This document shows, piece after piece, positions 21,840 through 30,856 of a stretch of DNA of 52,673 nt (its first letter is position 1; every line of letters starts with the position of its first letter). The notes beneath the pieces were generated by a model. The model was not told the DNA's origin. It saw nothing but the letters and a program-made list of their open reading frames with translations, and ran no database searches. Made by a program: the position numbers and the translations under genes. This stretch comes from a virus: positions 1 to 52,673 of the IMG/VR virus record IMGVR_UViG_3300036715_001331. One strand, 5' to 3'.

Positions 21840-22499
21840 CTAACCAATCTGTCCTCCGGCGTAGGGAACGAAGGTCCCGGCCGAAGTGTAACCCATGAAA
21901 ATCCTCATGTAACAGGGGACGAATCCGGCCAGGGCGACCACGATCTGGCTGACCTGATCCGCGGTCAGCGTGCTGGTTCCCACGTCGATCAGGAAGATGC
22001 CGGTGATGTCCGACTCGTTCCCGGAGCCAACGAGGTCCAGCCCGGTGTTCAGGTCGACCCCGTTCGTTCCGATCACGCCCTGGTACGTGGCGAGGTAGCT
22101 CGGGTTCTCGCTCCCGCCGATCATGATCCAGTCGGATGAGTTCGTGCTGTTGTAGAAGCTTGAGGAGAACCCGGTGATCCCGTCGCTCGTGGGCTTGATG
22201 TTGTCGTCCCAGGTGCTTAGGTACCGGAGGCTGTGGACCCCTTGTTGGATCTTGATCCTCTTCTGCTGGTCGGTGTCTGTGTTTAGCAGGGTGACGCCGA
22301 CGAAGTAGGCGAGCTCCGGTAGGAACTGGGGCGGAACGCGGGCCGGGTCGCGCCACATCGATTCCAGAAGCATTTCCTGCTGGATGGCTACCATCAGCTT
22401 GTCCAGGTAGGCTGCCAGGGCCAGGACCCCTGGGTCGGCCTCTTCCCGCAGTCGCCTCGGGAAGTAGTTCAGGCTGGGATACGGGAGCCGGTTTCCCAT
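21840..22499 (-). CDS. P2 gpI-like baseplate protein
   Basis: A 219-residue protein in the gene position of P2 gpI, between the gpJ homologue and the fibre. It shows PQFLPELAYFVGVTLLNTDT and VHSLRYLSTWDD, the usual opening of phage tail protein I (fibre-attachment part of the baseplate wedge). The second half is beta-rich and diverges from P2. It probably joins fibres to the gpJ wedge. Confidence 0.75.
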   Translation of the reverse strand: MGNRLPYPSLNYFPRRLREEADPGVLALAAYLDKLMVAIQQEMLLESMWRDPARVPPQFLPELAYFVGVTLLNTDTDQQKRIKIQQGVHSLRYLSTWDDNIKPTSDGITGFSSSFYNSTNSSDWIMIGGSENPSYLATYQGVIGTNGVDLNTGLDLVGSGNESDITGIFLIDVGTSTLTADQVSQIVVALAGFVPCYMRIFMGYTSAGTFVPYAGGQIG

Positions 22500-22500
22500 G

Positions 22501-24264
22501 CTAGACCTGCGCCAGGGTGTTGGTCCCTGCCTGGGTTATCTCGGTGGCTGCGCAGACAAACGGGAAGCTGGGGACGCTGGCGATGATGTATGCCACCCCC
22601 GGCACGCCACCCTGGACGAATTCGTACAGTTGAGAAAGCTGGATGGCGTCGCCGAAACTCCGGGGCGGATTGACCGCAAACTGCGAGAGGATCTGCGTGA
22701 TTACGACGTAGTCGTTGGTCCCGAAGCTGTAGGACAGAATGCTGTTGATCAGGGCGACGGCCGATGAGATACCGGTCGCTGCGTAGGCTTCATAGATCTG
22801 GGATCCAGCGTCGCTGAAGAAGAGCTTACACGCGAGGTCGATGTAGGTCTGGACGTTGGCCCAAAGGTACCCGGGAAGGAGGTGGACGTTGGCGGTCACC
22901 CCGGTCGGCGTGAAAATTCCGGCGTCGAAGAAAACCGTCACGCTGTTGAGGACCGTTTTGGACTGCAGGTATGCTGCGATTGCGGTTCGGAGAGCAAGAG
23001 ACGGCGAACCGCCCCCGGATGCGACGCCTAGAACTTGGGCAGTCAAAACCCCGTAAGCGTTCGCGTTGACGATCGCCAGCGAAAGCCCACCATAGGCGAT
23101 TGCTAGGGCCTGGCCGTCGCTGGCCGTTACGAACCGATTCTGTGCCTTGAGGAGCATCGGTCCTGTGTTCGCTGCGTGCGTCAGACTCTCGGGGTCCGCT
23201 CCGCCGGTCAGGGCCAGAGGATTGGTCGCGCCGGCGACGTTGGCGTTGTTTCCTGCGTAGGCATTGAGACCGTCTGGCAGTGCCACGTTCGAGGCGGCAC
23301 CGCCACCGTAGGCGTAGCTTGCGACGATCGGGAACGCTCCGGGGATCGCGCCATACACGCCGTCGTTGAACTCGACGTTGACGGTGCCGTCCGTGTTGTA
23401 GACCAGCTTATAGACCTGCGAAGCCGGACCGGACTGGACAAACGTGGTGACCTGGCTCCATGTGACGCCGTTTACCGTCACGATGACCGTGGCGCGGAGG
23501 ACGTTCGGCGTGCCGATCTTGAAGCTCTGGTACGGGGTAACACCGTCACTGGTGCCGATGGTCTGGGCTGCCACGGACTGTTGCTGGTAGGCGGTGGCTG
23601 TCGCCGAAAGACGGGTGAGCGTGTGGTTTCCGCTTCCCTGGGTGCTGAACGAGAGCGCCGTGCCGGCGTAGGCATTCTTCCGGCTGGTGGCGAGCTTGAT
23701 GGTCGTCGGGCTCAGGTAGATGGCGAAGTAGTCGGTTCCCGCGGTGATCCCGGTGGGCAGGACGCCCGAGGTGCTGACCTGGACCTTTTCCCCGGTGGTG
23801 TACGCGTTGGCGACCGTGATCACTCCGGTGCCGGTGTTCCAGGCTGCAAACCCCGTCACCTCTGTCGTCAGCGGGTAGGTCAGTCCGGCCCTGGCCTCGA
23901 ACCGGCGAGCCGAGGAGCTTCCTGATCCGGGAGCGTTGAAAACCAGATCGGCGGCCGACAGCGTCACCGGCCACCCGTCGGCCGGGCTGGGCACGATGTC
24001 GACCAGCACGGCTCCGGTGGCCGGCGTGGCCTCGGTCATCTGGTAATCGATGAGGGCCATCAGGTCCCACATGGCCCGCCGGGTGAAGGCGGTTCTGGGA
24101 AAGGCCTGGTTGGCGCTGGCGTTCTCCCACGTGCTGACGGCGTCTCCGATTCCGGCCACCAGCCTTTTGATCCAGTCAGGTTTGTCGGCGAGGTTGGCGT
24201 CGGCGTTCAGATCGTTCAGGATCGTGGCGAACGACCGGCTTGTCGCCTGGATTGGGTTGGTCAT
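22501..24264 (-). CDS. Baseplate J-like protein with inserted beta domain
   Basis: A 587-residue wedge protein of the gpJ/gp47 family: N-terminal helical region, then beta-rich middle with GDAVSTWENASANQAF, RAMWDLMALIDYQ and, later, GDAIQLSQLYEFVQGGVPGV. Residues about 140-220 contain an extra domain (GVITVANAYTTGEKVQV ... SPTTIKLATSRKNAYAGT) of the type often found in phage fibres and capsid decorations, inserted into the wedge protein. It is followed by gpI and preceded by the gpW-type gene, so it belongs to a P2-type baseplate. Confidence 0.85.
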   Translation of the reverse strand: MTNPIQATSRSFATILNDLNADANLADKPDWIKRLVAGIGDAVSTWENASANQAFPRTAFTRRAMWDLMALIDYQMTEATPATGAVLVDIVPSPADGWPVTLSAADLVFNAPGSGSSSARRFEARAGLTYPLTTEVTGFAAWNTGTGVITVANAYTTGEKVQVSTSGVLPTGITAGTDYFAIYLSPTTIKLATSRKNAYAGTALSFSTQGSGNHTLTRLSATATAYQQQSVAAQTIGTSDGVTPYQSFKIGTPNVLRATVIVTVNGVTWSQVTTFVQSGPASQVYKLVYNTDGTVNVEFNDGVYGAIPGAFPIVASYAYGGGAASNVALPDGLNAYAGNNANVAGATNPLALTGGADPESLTHAANTGPMLLKAQNRFVTASDGQALAIAYGGLSLAIVNANAYGVLTAQVLGVASGGGSPSLALRTAIAAYLQSKTVLNSVTVFFDAGIFTPTGVTANVHLLPGYLWANVQTYIDLACKLFFSDAGSQIYEAYAATGISSAVALINSILSYSFGTNDYVVITQILSQFAVNPPRSFGDAIQLSQLYEFVQGGVPGVAYIIASVPSFPFVCAATEITQAGTNTLAQV

Positions 24265-24668
24265 CTTGATCCACCTCCGATGGTGGTTTTGGCTTGCTTG
24301 AGGCTCGAAAGGTCGGCCAGCAGGAAGTACGGCACGGTCACGTCTAGGGCGCCTCCGCCGGCGTCGGTCACCTGGACGACGTTCTGGCTCGTCATCGCCC
24401 GGCGGTCGGCGTACTGGACGCCGTTGACAATCTGCCCTCCGGTCACCACGGCGTTTCGCGTTGACATGAACTTGGCGACTTCAAGGCGCAGGGTGACGAT
24501 CGTAAGCAGGCTGATTGGCGTGTTCTCGAAATCCGGCACGCCGGCGCCGTAGCTGCGGTTGTAGTACATGGTCCGCTTGCCCTGTGTGAGTCCGCCCAGG
24601 ATGTCCTCTCCGACCTCCTGGGAGATGGGAATCTGGCCCCAGTTGAAGAACCCCTCGGCAGCGCTCAT
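24261..24668 (-). CDS. Baseplate wedge protein (gpW/gp25-like)
   Basis: A 135-residue protein with a gp25-like core: EDILGGLTQGKRTMYYNRSY, DFENTPISLLTIVTLRLEVA and a beta-rich end. Size and order (between gpV- and gpJ-type genes) fit P2 gpW and T4 gp25, which form part of the inner baseplate and start sheath assembly. ATGA-coupled to both neighbours. Confidence 0.78.
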   Translation of the reverse strand: MSAAEGFFNWGQIPISQEVGEDILGGLTQGKRTMYYNRSYGAGVPDFENTPISLLTIVTLRLEVAKFMSTRNAVVTGGQIVNGVQYADRRAMTSQNVVQVTDAGGGALDVTVPYFLLADLSSLKQAKTTIGGGSR

Positions 24669-25315
24669 TGTCCGAGCACCTTGGTAGAGCGGAAGTCCGA
24701 CAGGGACGGGGCGCTGGAGACTGGGCCGCCGGACGTTCCTGTGACCGGGCTGCCCGGCCCGGCGCTCAGGTAAAGCCCGGCGCCGTGAGTGTGCCCAGAA
24801 ATCCAGGTCATCAGGTTCTGCATGAACGTGTAGAACGTGCTGCCTTTCACGAAAGCCTCCGAACCGTCGCCGATCTTAAAGGTCTGCAGGAGGATGTCGA
24901 GCTCCTGCTTCGCTTCGTCGTAGGTCATAGAATCGCCTGTTTTCGGGTTTTGGTACAGAGTATGCTTTCCGGGGTCGACCGCTGTCGGTGCCTTGAACCC
25001 GTTCAGCGGGCTCTGCCATGCGACCTCCTGGACGCCGGCCAAGTATACAGGGCGCCGGGCCTCGCCGGCAATGAACCAAACCTCGACCCATTCACCAACC
25101 GCGGGGACGTCAGCCTGGTGGCCCTGGCGGGGCCAGCACCAGATGGCGAGGGCCGGGGTGTCGAATCCTAGTTCGTCGATCTGAACCTTGACCCGGCCGG
25201 CCGGCGTGGGCTTAGGGTCGGCGTTTTCGACCACTTTTCCGATGTAGTGGCGGAGGTAGCGGGTTTCTTCATAGACGATCCGCTGGATCTGTCCGTGGAT
25301 GGTTCTGTCAAACAT
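24665..25315 (-). CDS. Baseplate spike protein (gpV / OB-fold)
   Basis: A 216-residue protein with an OB-type domain at the start (IGKVVENADPKPTPAGRVKV ... FDTPALAIWCWPRQG ... GEWVEVWFIAGEARRPVYL), the pattern of gpV and gp5 OB folds. A beta-rich extension ends in a Gly/Ser-rich tip (GLYLSAGPGSPVTGTSGG). It should form the central membrane-piercing spike. The start overlaps the hub gene as TGATG. Confidence 0.8.
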   Translation of the reverse strand: MFDRTIHGQIQRIVYEETRYLRHYIGKVVENADPKPTPAGRVKVQIDELGFDTPALAIWCWPRQGHQADVPAVGEWVEVWFIAGEARRPVYLAGVQEVAWQSPLNGFKAPTAVDPGKHTLYQNPKTGDSMTYDEAKQELDILLQTFKIGDGSEAFVKGSTFYTFMQNLMTWISGHTHGAGLYLSAGPGSPVTGTSGGPVSSAPSLSDFRSTKVLGQ

Positions 25316-26625
25316 CAGATGATCCCCAGGGCGTTGATGGTGAAGGTGTCGACCACGTCGGCTTCGGTGTAGTAGCTGGCCTTGTCGATGGTGTGGGTGA
25401 CTTTTCGGAGCCAGAACGCGACCGGTGGGAGGCCGGTCGGGACCGCCCCAGGCCCGAGGCCGGCGAGGCCGGTCTGGCTTTTGGGAGTCCCATCGTCTCT
25501 GCGGAACATCGACGGGAACCCGGGGCCGAACTGCGCCATCATGCCGGCCGTGGTCATCGGGTCCCCGATCAAGCTCATGCTGATTTCGTACCCGATCCCG
25601 TTGGGCGCCGTCTGCTGGTCGACCATCTTGAAGGCCCAGTTGATCCCCTTGTCTGTGACCAGGGGGGCAGCAAGGGCTGCCTGGACGATGGCGGTCTTTG
25701 CGGAGGCATCGGTGTTCGGATCGTTCATGGCCTTGTCGATGGCCTGCTGGTCGATTACCCAGGTCTGGACGCTGTCGGTGGCGGCCGTGTAGCGCAGGTA
25801 GGTCGGCTGTCCGTTGGGGTAGGTCAGGACCACGTTGTCGCCGGATCCGTTGATGCCGGCATTGTTTTTCCAGTTGTAGCTGCGGACGTTCCCCCGTGTG
25901 CCGGCGCCCCACTCGAAGATTCCGGATGCGCTGGCGGCCCCGCAGACCGCGGGCGCTATCGGGAAGTTCGGCAGGTACTTCGGGTCGCAGAACACCCCGG
26001 TGAGCGTCCCGTCTTGGTTGGTGGCCATCGTGAAAACGCACCGCCACTCTCGGGCCAGGCGGACCAGGAACTGCCAGTCTGTTTCGGTCTGGCGCTCGAC
26101 GCTGGTGGAGTCGTAGAGCTCGAGGCCTCGGTCGAACTGAACCATGGGGCTTTTGAGGGTGGTGCCGGCGCCCGATGCGATCCTGTTCAAGACGTCGAGC
26201 ACAACGGTTTGTTTCGACCCGCTGTCATAGGTCTTAAACTGGGCCGGCTGGACCCAGCCCATCGACAGAAGCTGACAGCTGAACGTGCGCAGGCCGTTGT
26301 CCTGGGCGCCTCCGGAGGGATTCATGACCTGAAAGTTCAGTCCTCGGCGCTCGAGGTTTAAAGACTGCAGGTCGGCATTCCCTTGGTTCAGACCCCCGGA
26401 GAAGTCGATACCGTTCCGCTTGTATCCGAAACTGGCCTGGGTGAGTGTTCCGGCTTTGAACACCGACCCATAGAGGCCGTTGCGGTCGAGAAGGGAAAGC
26501 TGGCCGTTGGTGACCTGGCCCATCTCCTCGGTCACTGAAAAGCTCAGGATGTCGCGCGTGTCGATCAGATTCTGGGGGATGTTTGTCAGGGTGAAAAATG
26601 CCGAGGCCCGGTTTCGGTAGATCAT
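25315..26625 (-). CDS. Tail hub protein (gpD-like)
   Basis: A 436-residue protein in the gpD/gp27 position, upstream of the spike gene. It has beta-barrel-type segments throughout (ILSFSVTEEMGQVTNGQLSL; ETDWQFLVRLAREWRCVFTM). The block QFLVRLAREW is typical of phage late-control/hub proteins. It should form the ring that links the tube to the spike. Confidence 0.78.
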   Translation of the reverse strand: MIYRNRASAFFTLTNIPQNLIDTRDILSFSVTEEMGQVTNGQLSLLDRNGLYGSVFKAGTLTQASFGYKRNGIDFSGGLNQGNADLQSLNLERRGLNFQVMNPSGGAQDNGLRTFSCQLLSMGWVQPAQFKTYDSGSKQTVVLDVLNRIASGAGTTLKSPMVQFDRGLELYDSTSVERQTETDWQFLVRLAREWRCVFTMATNQDGTLTGVFCDPKYLPNFPIAPAVCGAASASGIFEWGAGTRGNVRSYNWKNNAGINGSGDNVVLTYPNGQPTYLRYTAATDSVQTWVIDQQAIDKAMNDPNTDASAKTAIVQAALAAPLVTDKGINWAFKMVDQQTAPNGIGYEISMSLIGDPMTTAGMMAQFGPGFPSMFRRDDGTPKSQTGLAGLGPGAVPTGLPPVAFWLRKVTHTIDKASYYTEADVVDTFTINALGII

Positions 26626-26894
26626 CTCGGTACCTTGATCCGGCTCAAGGCGTCGTAGTTCAGCAGGTTGTCGAAGATGTCGACGATGTTGGCCTCGTCG
26701 AGCTTGTAGCTCTGGCTTTCTCCGCCGGCGCCGTAGATGGCCTCTCGGCTGGCGATCTCATCGAAGTCGTCGGCTGCGTTCCTGGCGATGACGGTGACCG
26801 CGGGGAACGTCTCGATCGGCTTCATGTCGTGGACGGTCCGGCTCACGCCGTTGATGTCCGTGAAGGCTGCAGTCGGTACTCCGATCCACCGCAT
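26622..26894 (-). CDS. Small baseplate/tail protein
   Basis: A 90-residue protein between the tape-measure-side gene and the hub. It has DDFDEIASREAIYGAGGESQ, which loosely resembles the LysM/gp53-like parts of small baseplate proteins (P2 gpX position). The resemblance is weak. ATG overlaps the previous stop as TGATG. Confidence 0.65.
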   Translation of the reverse strand: MRWIGVPTAAFTDINGVSRTVHDMKPIETFPAVTVIARNAADDFDEIASREAIYGAGGESQSYKLDEANIVDIFDNLLNYDALSRIKVPR

Positions 26895-27484
26895 CAGTAG
26901 GCCCCCTGGTTGGTCTGCGAAAGCGTCGAGAGCAGGCCAGTGGCGGACCCGACCAAGCCGGCGAGAGATCTGAAGGCGACCTCCTGCTGGTAGATCGGAT
27001 CCTCTTCGTCGAGGATGAGCTCGAACTCGATTTCGCTGTACTGTGGCTGGCCGGAAGCGTTGACCCATCCCATCTTGTGGGTGGCGTCAGCCTTAGCGAC
27101 CCAGTAGACCAGGGGCACGCTGCCGGTCCCCCAGTAGTAGAGCACCTTCGGGTTGCTGTTGAACCGGAAGGTGCCCGGGGACGCGAAGGCGCCCAGGAGG
27201 CCCAGGCTCTGGTTTCTCAGGGCGTCGATCTGCTTCAGGACCAGGACGTTCCCGACGTAGTTGTCGCGCATGATCAGCGGAAGAGTGAAGCTCAGTTTTC
27301 GGTTCCCTCCGCCCCCCGGGATCACTGGCTGGTAGTTCAGGCCTGGCACCGGAGCCTCGGTCAGCACGACGCTTTTGGTGTCGCGGATATCGCTGGGGAT
27401 CGTTCTGCTGGTGATCAGCTGGTAGTTCGACAGGTCAAACATGAACCACGGAATGTTGAAGGGGAACTTCGGCAGCTTCATCAT
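26894..27484 (-). CDS. Tail/baseplate protein, gpU-like position
   Basis: A 196-residue protein with NRKLSFTLPLIMRDNYVGNV and VLYYWGTGSVPLVYWVAKAD, and near the end a YSEIEFELILDEEDP block. The latter is common in the P2 gpU-type or T4 gp53/54-like tail proteins just below the tape measure, but I cannot fix the family. Two adjacent ATG codons overlap the tape-measure stop; the first is used here. Confidence 0.65.
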   Translation of the reverse strand: MMKLPKFPFNIPWFMFDLSNYQLITSRTIPSDIRDTKSVVLTEAPVPGLNYQPVIPGGGGNRKLSFTLPLIMRDNYVGNVLVLKQIDALRNQSLGLLGAFASPGTFRFNSNPKVLYYWGTGSVPLVYWVAKADATHKMGWVNASGQPQYSEIEFELILDEEDPIYQQEVAFRSLAGLVGSATGLLSTLSQTNQGAY

Positions 27485-28797
27485 CGCACCTTCGGTATCG
27501 GCGTTCGGCCGGTGTTTGTTTGGTTGGCCCAGATCTCGTTGATTACCTGCTCGACGCTTTCCTTGGTTTTCTTGGCCCTGGTCTGAACCTCGGCGTCGCT
27601 CATGTGAATCATGCTCTCGGCTTGCGTCACGGTAACCGTCAGGCCTCCCATGTTGATCGTTGGTCCGATGCCCATGGAGGACCCGATGTTCTGGAACGTG
27701 GCTGCGTAGGACGCTCCCTGTTTCTTGAGGAGCTCCGCCTGCTGCGATGCCAAGCTCGAGGCCTCTTTGGCCCAATCGAAGGCCTGGCCGGTGCTCAAGG
27801 CCGTTACCCCGCGGATCACGTACATGAGCCACTGCAGGGCGTCAACCAGGAGCATGATGCCGGTGGTGATCGAGGTGATGGTCAGCATGACGTCGTTGCC
27901 GAAGTTCTGGCCGATCCAAGAGAAAAAGCTCTGCCCGCCCTCCGATCCCGTGAAGTCAGAAATGTTTTTCATCAGGCCGGCGATCGCTTCGGCGACGTTG
28001 GTCAGCGGGGTCATGATCTGCGTCAGGCTGCTCTTCATGATGCCGTCCGTCAGGGCCTTCACCACGTCGCCGATCACTTTGAACGCGAGGCCTATCGCCT
28101 GCGCGAGGGGCTTGAAGAACGTTGCCATGCTGTCGCCGAGGCGGTTGGCTTTGAACAGGCCGGCGACGAAGTCCACCACGTTTTTGACGATGGCCTGAAG
28201 GTCCGCCAGGATAGCCTTGAAAATCGGGCTTTTGAAAATGCTGTTGAACGTCGCCGTCAGGAAGCTGGCAACGATGGCCAGTTTGGCGAGCAACAGGTTC
28301 ACCCCTCCCCCGATGCCCTCGGATCCAAAAATGGACCCGATGATCGGCTTCAGGATGTTGGTCCACAGCCCTGACAAGATGTTCCACAATTGCTGGGCAA
28401 GAATCACTCCGGTTCTGAACGCGTTTGCGAGCACCTGCCCCCACTTCGCGAACTGGGCACGGTTGTCCCTCACCCAGTCGAGAAGGTGTTGCAGGTACGG
28501 CCCGAGGGCCTGGCGCAACGGCCATAGGAAGTTCTTCATGAAGATGTCGTTTGCGATCTTGAACGTCTGTCCAATCTCGGGGATCTGGTTGGCGACGTTA
28601 CTGACGGCACCCTTGATGGCGGCGCCCAGGGCCTGGGCCTTGAGCATTCCCCACGTCATCGCGCTGGACATCTTCTCGCCTACGGCCTTGGTCGTCTTCT
28701 CGAGCTTCTCCAGTCCGCCGTTGGCTTTCTGGAGGCCAGCAAGAAAGGGCTTCGGGTCGAACGTAAATCCTACGTCGTCAGCTGCTGTTGCCGGCAT
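27481..28797 (-). CDS. Tape measure protein (short)
   Basis: A 438-residue protein with a coiled N-terminus and long stretches of hydrophobic helix (FLTATFNSIFKSPIFKAILA; IGLAFKVIGDVVKALTDGIM), as in tape measure proteins. It lies directly after the tail-assembly chaperone pair, its normal site. It is short for a tape measure, so the tail should be short (tens of nanometres if each residue adds about 1.5 angstrom). A good ribosome site, GGAGGGACAC, precedes the ATG at 28797. Confidence 0.8.
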   Translation of the reverse strand: MPATAADDVGFTFDPKPFLAGLQKANGGLEKLEKTTKAVGEKMSSAMTWGMLKAQALGAAIKGAVSNVANQIPEIGQTFKIANDIFMKNFLWPLRQALGPYLQHLLDWVRDNRAQFAKWGQVLANAFRTGVILAQQLWNILSGLWTNILKPIIGSIFGSEGIGGGVNLLLAKLAIVASFLTATFNSIFKSPIFKAILADLQAIVKNVVDFVAGLFKANRLGDSMATFFKPLAQAIGLAFKVIGDVVKALTDGIMKSSLTQIMTPLTNVAEAIAGLMKNISDFTGSEGGQSFFSWIGQNFGNDVMLTITSITTGIMLLVDALQWLMYVIRGVTALSTGQAFDWAKEASSLASQQAELLKKQGASYAATFQNIGSSMGIGPTINMGGLTVTVTQAESMIHMSDAEVQTRAKKTKESVEQVINEIWANQTNTGRTPIPKVR

Positions 28798-28975
28798 TTT
28801 GTGTCCCTCCCTCGCTCTTCTTGCTCAATTCCGCGATCATGGCCTGGTAGTCGTCCCAGGCCATCTCCTGGCAATCCTGGTAGCGGATCCCGCCGAATGT
28901 CGCCCTGGCGACCGAGACGGCCTCAAGGATCAAGCTCCGGTGGTCCACGTCGAGGCCCGAAACGGCCGGAACCAT
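28778..28975 (-). CDS. Tail-assembly chaperone second part
   Basis: A 65-codon gene with its own ATG and AGGGAG site. The frame stays open upstream into the end of the preceding gene. This is the usual build of the second tail-assembly-chaperone gene (gpGT or E'-type), made as a fusion after a -1 ribosomal slip. The peptide is helical (ARATFGGIRYQDCQEMAWDD). Both separate and fused products are possible. Confidence 0.65.
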   Translation of the reverse strand: MVPAVSGLDVDHRSLILEAVSVARATFGGIRYQDCQEMAWDDYQAMIAELSKKSEGGTQNAGNSS

Positions 28976-29004
28976 CCAGAGCTCCCTGACGGTCTTCCGG
29001 GCTG

Positions 29005-29835
29005 CTACTGGGCTCCCTGAAGACCGGACGCGAAAAAATCTTGCGTTGGCACCACGGCGTGGTACTTCTTCCCGCACTGGGCGCAGACCACCTCCATCCG
29101 GTTGTCGAGGCCGTAGTCGGTCAGGGCCTTGGCGATGGTCCGGACGTCGGCAAGGTCCATCCGCTCAAAGAGCTTATCCCACCACTGCAGGCGCCACTTG
29201 TCGTCGACCGGTTCTCCGTCGACCTCGCGAATGCTCTGCGCCCAGGCGAAATACTGGAGCCTGGTCGTGTCGTTCAGGCCCACCCGCTTTTGGGCTGCGA
29301 TCAGGCTCCTGAGAGTCGGGATTTCGAACAGGATTTCGCTGGCCGAAAGAAGGGTTACTTCTGTCCGCTCTCTGGTGCTCTTGCTCACAATCTCGATCGG
29401 GTACTCGAGCTTGACCAATGGCTCCGGCACGACCGGCACCGGGCCGGTTTCCTCCTCGAGCTCGGAGACCACCAGGGGAAGGTCCCGGAGTCGGGGGCTT
29501 TGTTGCGTGGTCTTGGTCTTGCAGACCGGGCAGGTGCAGATCATGTCGATGGGGTCGTCGGCGCCGATGCTGGCGAGGGCCATGAGCGACAGGTACTCGG
29601 TGTTCACGTACGGTCCCTCGAGCAACAGGGTCTTGATCTGCCCGCGGTCTTCCTCCCGCCCGCCGGCCTCGTCGACCAAGGCCGAAACCCCGCCAGAGGC
29701 CAGGATGTGCATGGCGAGCCATGGCTCGCCGTTGTCCCTGGCCTTGCTGGCGTCAGCCAGGGCCATGCCCTTGAGGCGCCCGCTGTCGGCGCCGATGATC
29801 ATCCGGTCTACCCGGTAAGGTACCGGCAGCTTCAT
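29005..29835 (-). CDS. Tail-assembly chaperone, zinc-site protein
   Basis: A 276-residue protein with CTCPVCK (about 100-106) and CAQCGKKY (about 250-257), two CxxC pairs that may bind zinc together, and a helical middle. It sits between the tube and the tape measure, where tail-assembly chaperones (P2 E, T4 gp26-like) are found. A slippery sequence near its end should also make a longer product of about 350 residues. ATGA-coupled to the tube gene. Confidence 0.7.
   Translation of the reverse strand: MKLPVPYRVDRMIIGADSGRLKGMALADASKARDNGEPWLAMHILASGGVSALVDEAGGREEDRGQIKTLLLEGPYVNTEYLSLMALASIGADDPIDMICTCPVCKTKTTQQSPRLRDLPLVVSELEEETGPVPVVPEPLVKLEYPIEIVSKSTRERTEVTLLSASEILFEIPTLRSLIAAQKRVGLNDTTRLQYFAWAQSIREVDGEPVDDKWRLQWWDKLFERMDLADVRTIAKALTDYGLDNRMEVVCAQCGKKYHAVVPTQDFFASGLQGAQ
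29032..29038 (-). other. Slippery heptamer T TTT TTC for -1 frameshift
   Basis: In the reading frame of the chaperone gene the codons GAT TTT TTC form the classical heptamer T TTT TTC. A -1 slip gives QDFF then RVRSSGSP and enters the 28,778 frame with no stop on the way. The place, about eight codons before the normal stop and just before the tape measure gene, matches known tail-chaperone frameshift sites. Confidence 0.65.
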
Positions 29836-30257
29836 GCGAGGGCGTCCATCGGGGTGAAGTCGAACGGGATGAAGGTGGCCTCAAGCTGGGCGAACTTGGG
29901 CGAGGCGGCATCGTAGTCCGGCTCGGAGAACTTGATGCACTCGGCGCCGGGGGCGAGGTCCCTGGCGAACTCGGTACCCGTGGCGTCGCACCGGAGGATG
30001 GTCAGGTCGTGGACCTCGTTGTTGAGGTACCAGTTGCGGATGGTTGCCAGGGCCGTTCCGCCCTTGGCGATCTTGTACTTGACCTGGACCATGGGGATCT
30101 TTGTGACGCCGTTCTGGATGTTCCGCTTCTTGGCGAACTCCGGAACCTCTATGACGTCCTTTTCCATCTCGACCGCGCCCACGTAGACGAGGTCGGGAAT
30201 CTCGATGCCGTCGACCAGCAGGCGCTTCTTTTCAGCGAGGTCGTTTCTCTGGCTCAT
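29832..30257 (-). CDS. Tail tube protein
   Basis: A 141-residue protein with the length and beta-rich pattern of contractile tail tubes (P2 FII, T4 gp19): LLVDGIEIPDLVYVGAVEME, MVQVKYKIAKGGTALATI, RNWYLNNEVHDLTILRCDAT. It lies between the sheath module and the chaperone. Tube subunits form the rigid inner channel within the sheath. Confidence 0.78.
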   Translation of the reverse strand: MSQRNDLAEKKRLLVDGIEIPDLVYVGAVEMEKDVIEVPEFAKKRNIQNGVTKIPMVQVKYKIAKGGTALATIRNWYLNNEVHDLTILRCDATGTEFARDLAPGAECIKFSEPDYDAASPKFAQLEATFIPFDFTPMDALA

Positions 30258-30260
30258 GGG

Positions 30261-30842
30261 TTACTCCTGCCCGGTCGGGGCGGTGGGTCCGCCGTTGGGG
30301 CCGGACTGCGAGTCGAGCGGGCCGGTGCCGGCTGGCGCCGGGACGGTGGGAGCGCCGTCCTGGGTGGACGCCGGGGCCGGCTCGCTTCCGGGGGCCGATT
30401 CGGGGTCGGTCTGGGGAGACTCCGCGGTGTCGACCTTCTGCTGAAGCTGAAGCTCGAGGGCCTCGACCTGCTTCTGGAGCTCGGTGGCGTTGTCCCTGGC
30501 GGCTTCGGTGGCTTGGCGCTCGGTTTCCAGCTGGGCCATGTAGGAGTCGCGCTGGGCCTCGACTTCGAGGATCTTGGCCTCGGCCTGGTCGGCTCGGGCG
30601 ATGGCGCCCTGGTACTCCGCGGGGTCGATGGCCTCCGCGGGGCCTTCGTACTCGGGGACGGCCTCGGCGGTGCCGTGCTCGGTCACCAGATCCTTGAGGT
30701 TGGCGGTCAGGGGGTGGCCCTTCTTGAGCAGGGTGGCGGCCTCGTCCAGAAGGCGCTTGCCCTCCTCGAAGGCGTTTCCTGCCAGCGACTGGGCGCCGAC
30801 GAGGATGGACTGGGCAACGATCAGAGCGTGCTTGATGGTCAT
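30261..30842 (-). CDS. Acidic coiled-coil protein between sheath and tube
   Basis: A 193-residue protein with a helical N-terminus (about 1-70), a Glu/Gln-rich coiled coil (about 88-150, ETERQATEAARDNATELQKQ) and a low-complexity Pro/Ser/Gly/Glu tail. The ATG at 30842 with AGAAGGAGAGA in front is chosen; the much longer frame extending into the sheath gene is Arg/His-rich shadow. It may be a tail-assembly helper or tail-terminator-associated protein; not identified. Confidence 0.7.
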   Translation of the reverse strand: MTIKHALIVAQSILVGAQSLAGNAFEEGKRLLDEAATLLKKGHPLTANLKDLVTEHGTAEAVPEYEGPAEAIDPAEYQGAIARADQAEAKILEVEAQRDSYMAQLETERQATEAARDNATELQKQVEALELQLQQKVDTAESPQTDPESAPGSEPAPASTQDGAPTVPAPAGTGPLDSQSGPNGGPTAPTGQE

Positions 30843-30856
30843 GATTCTCTCTCCTT

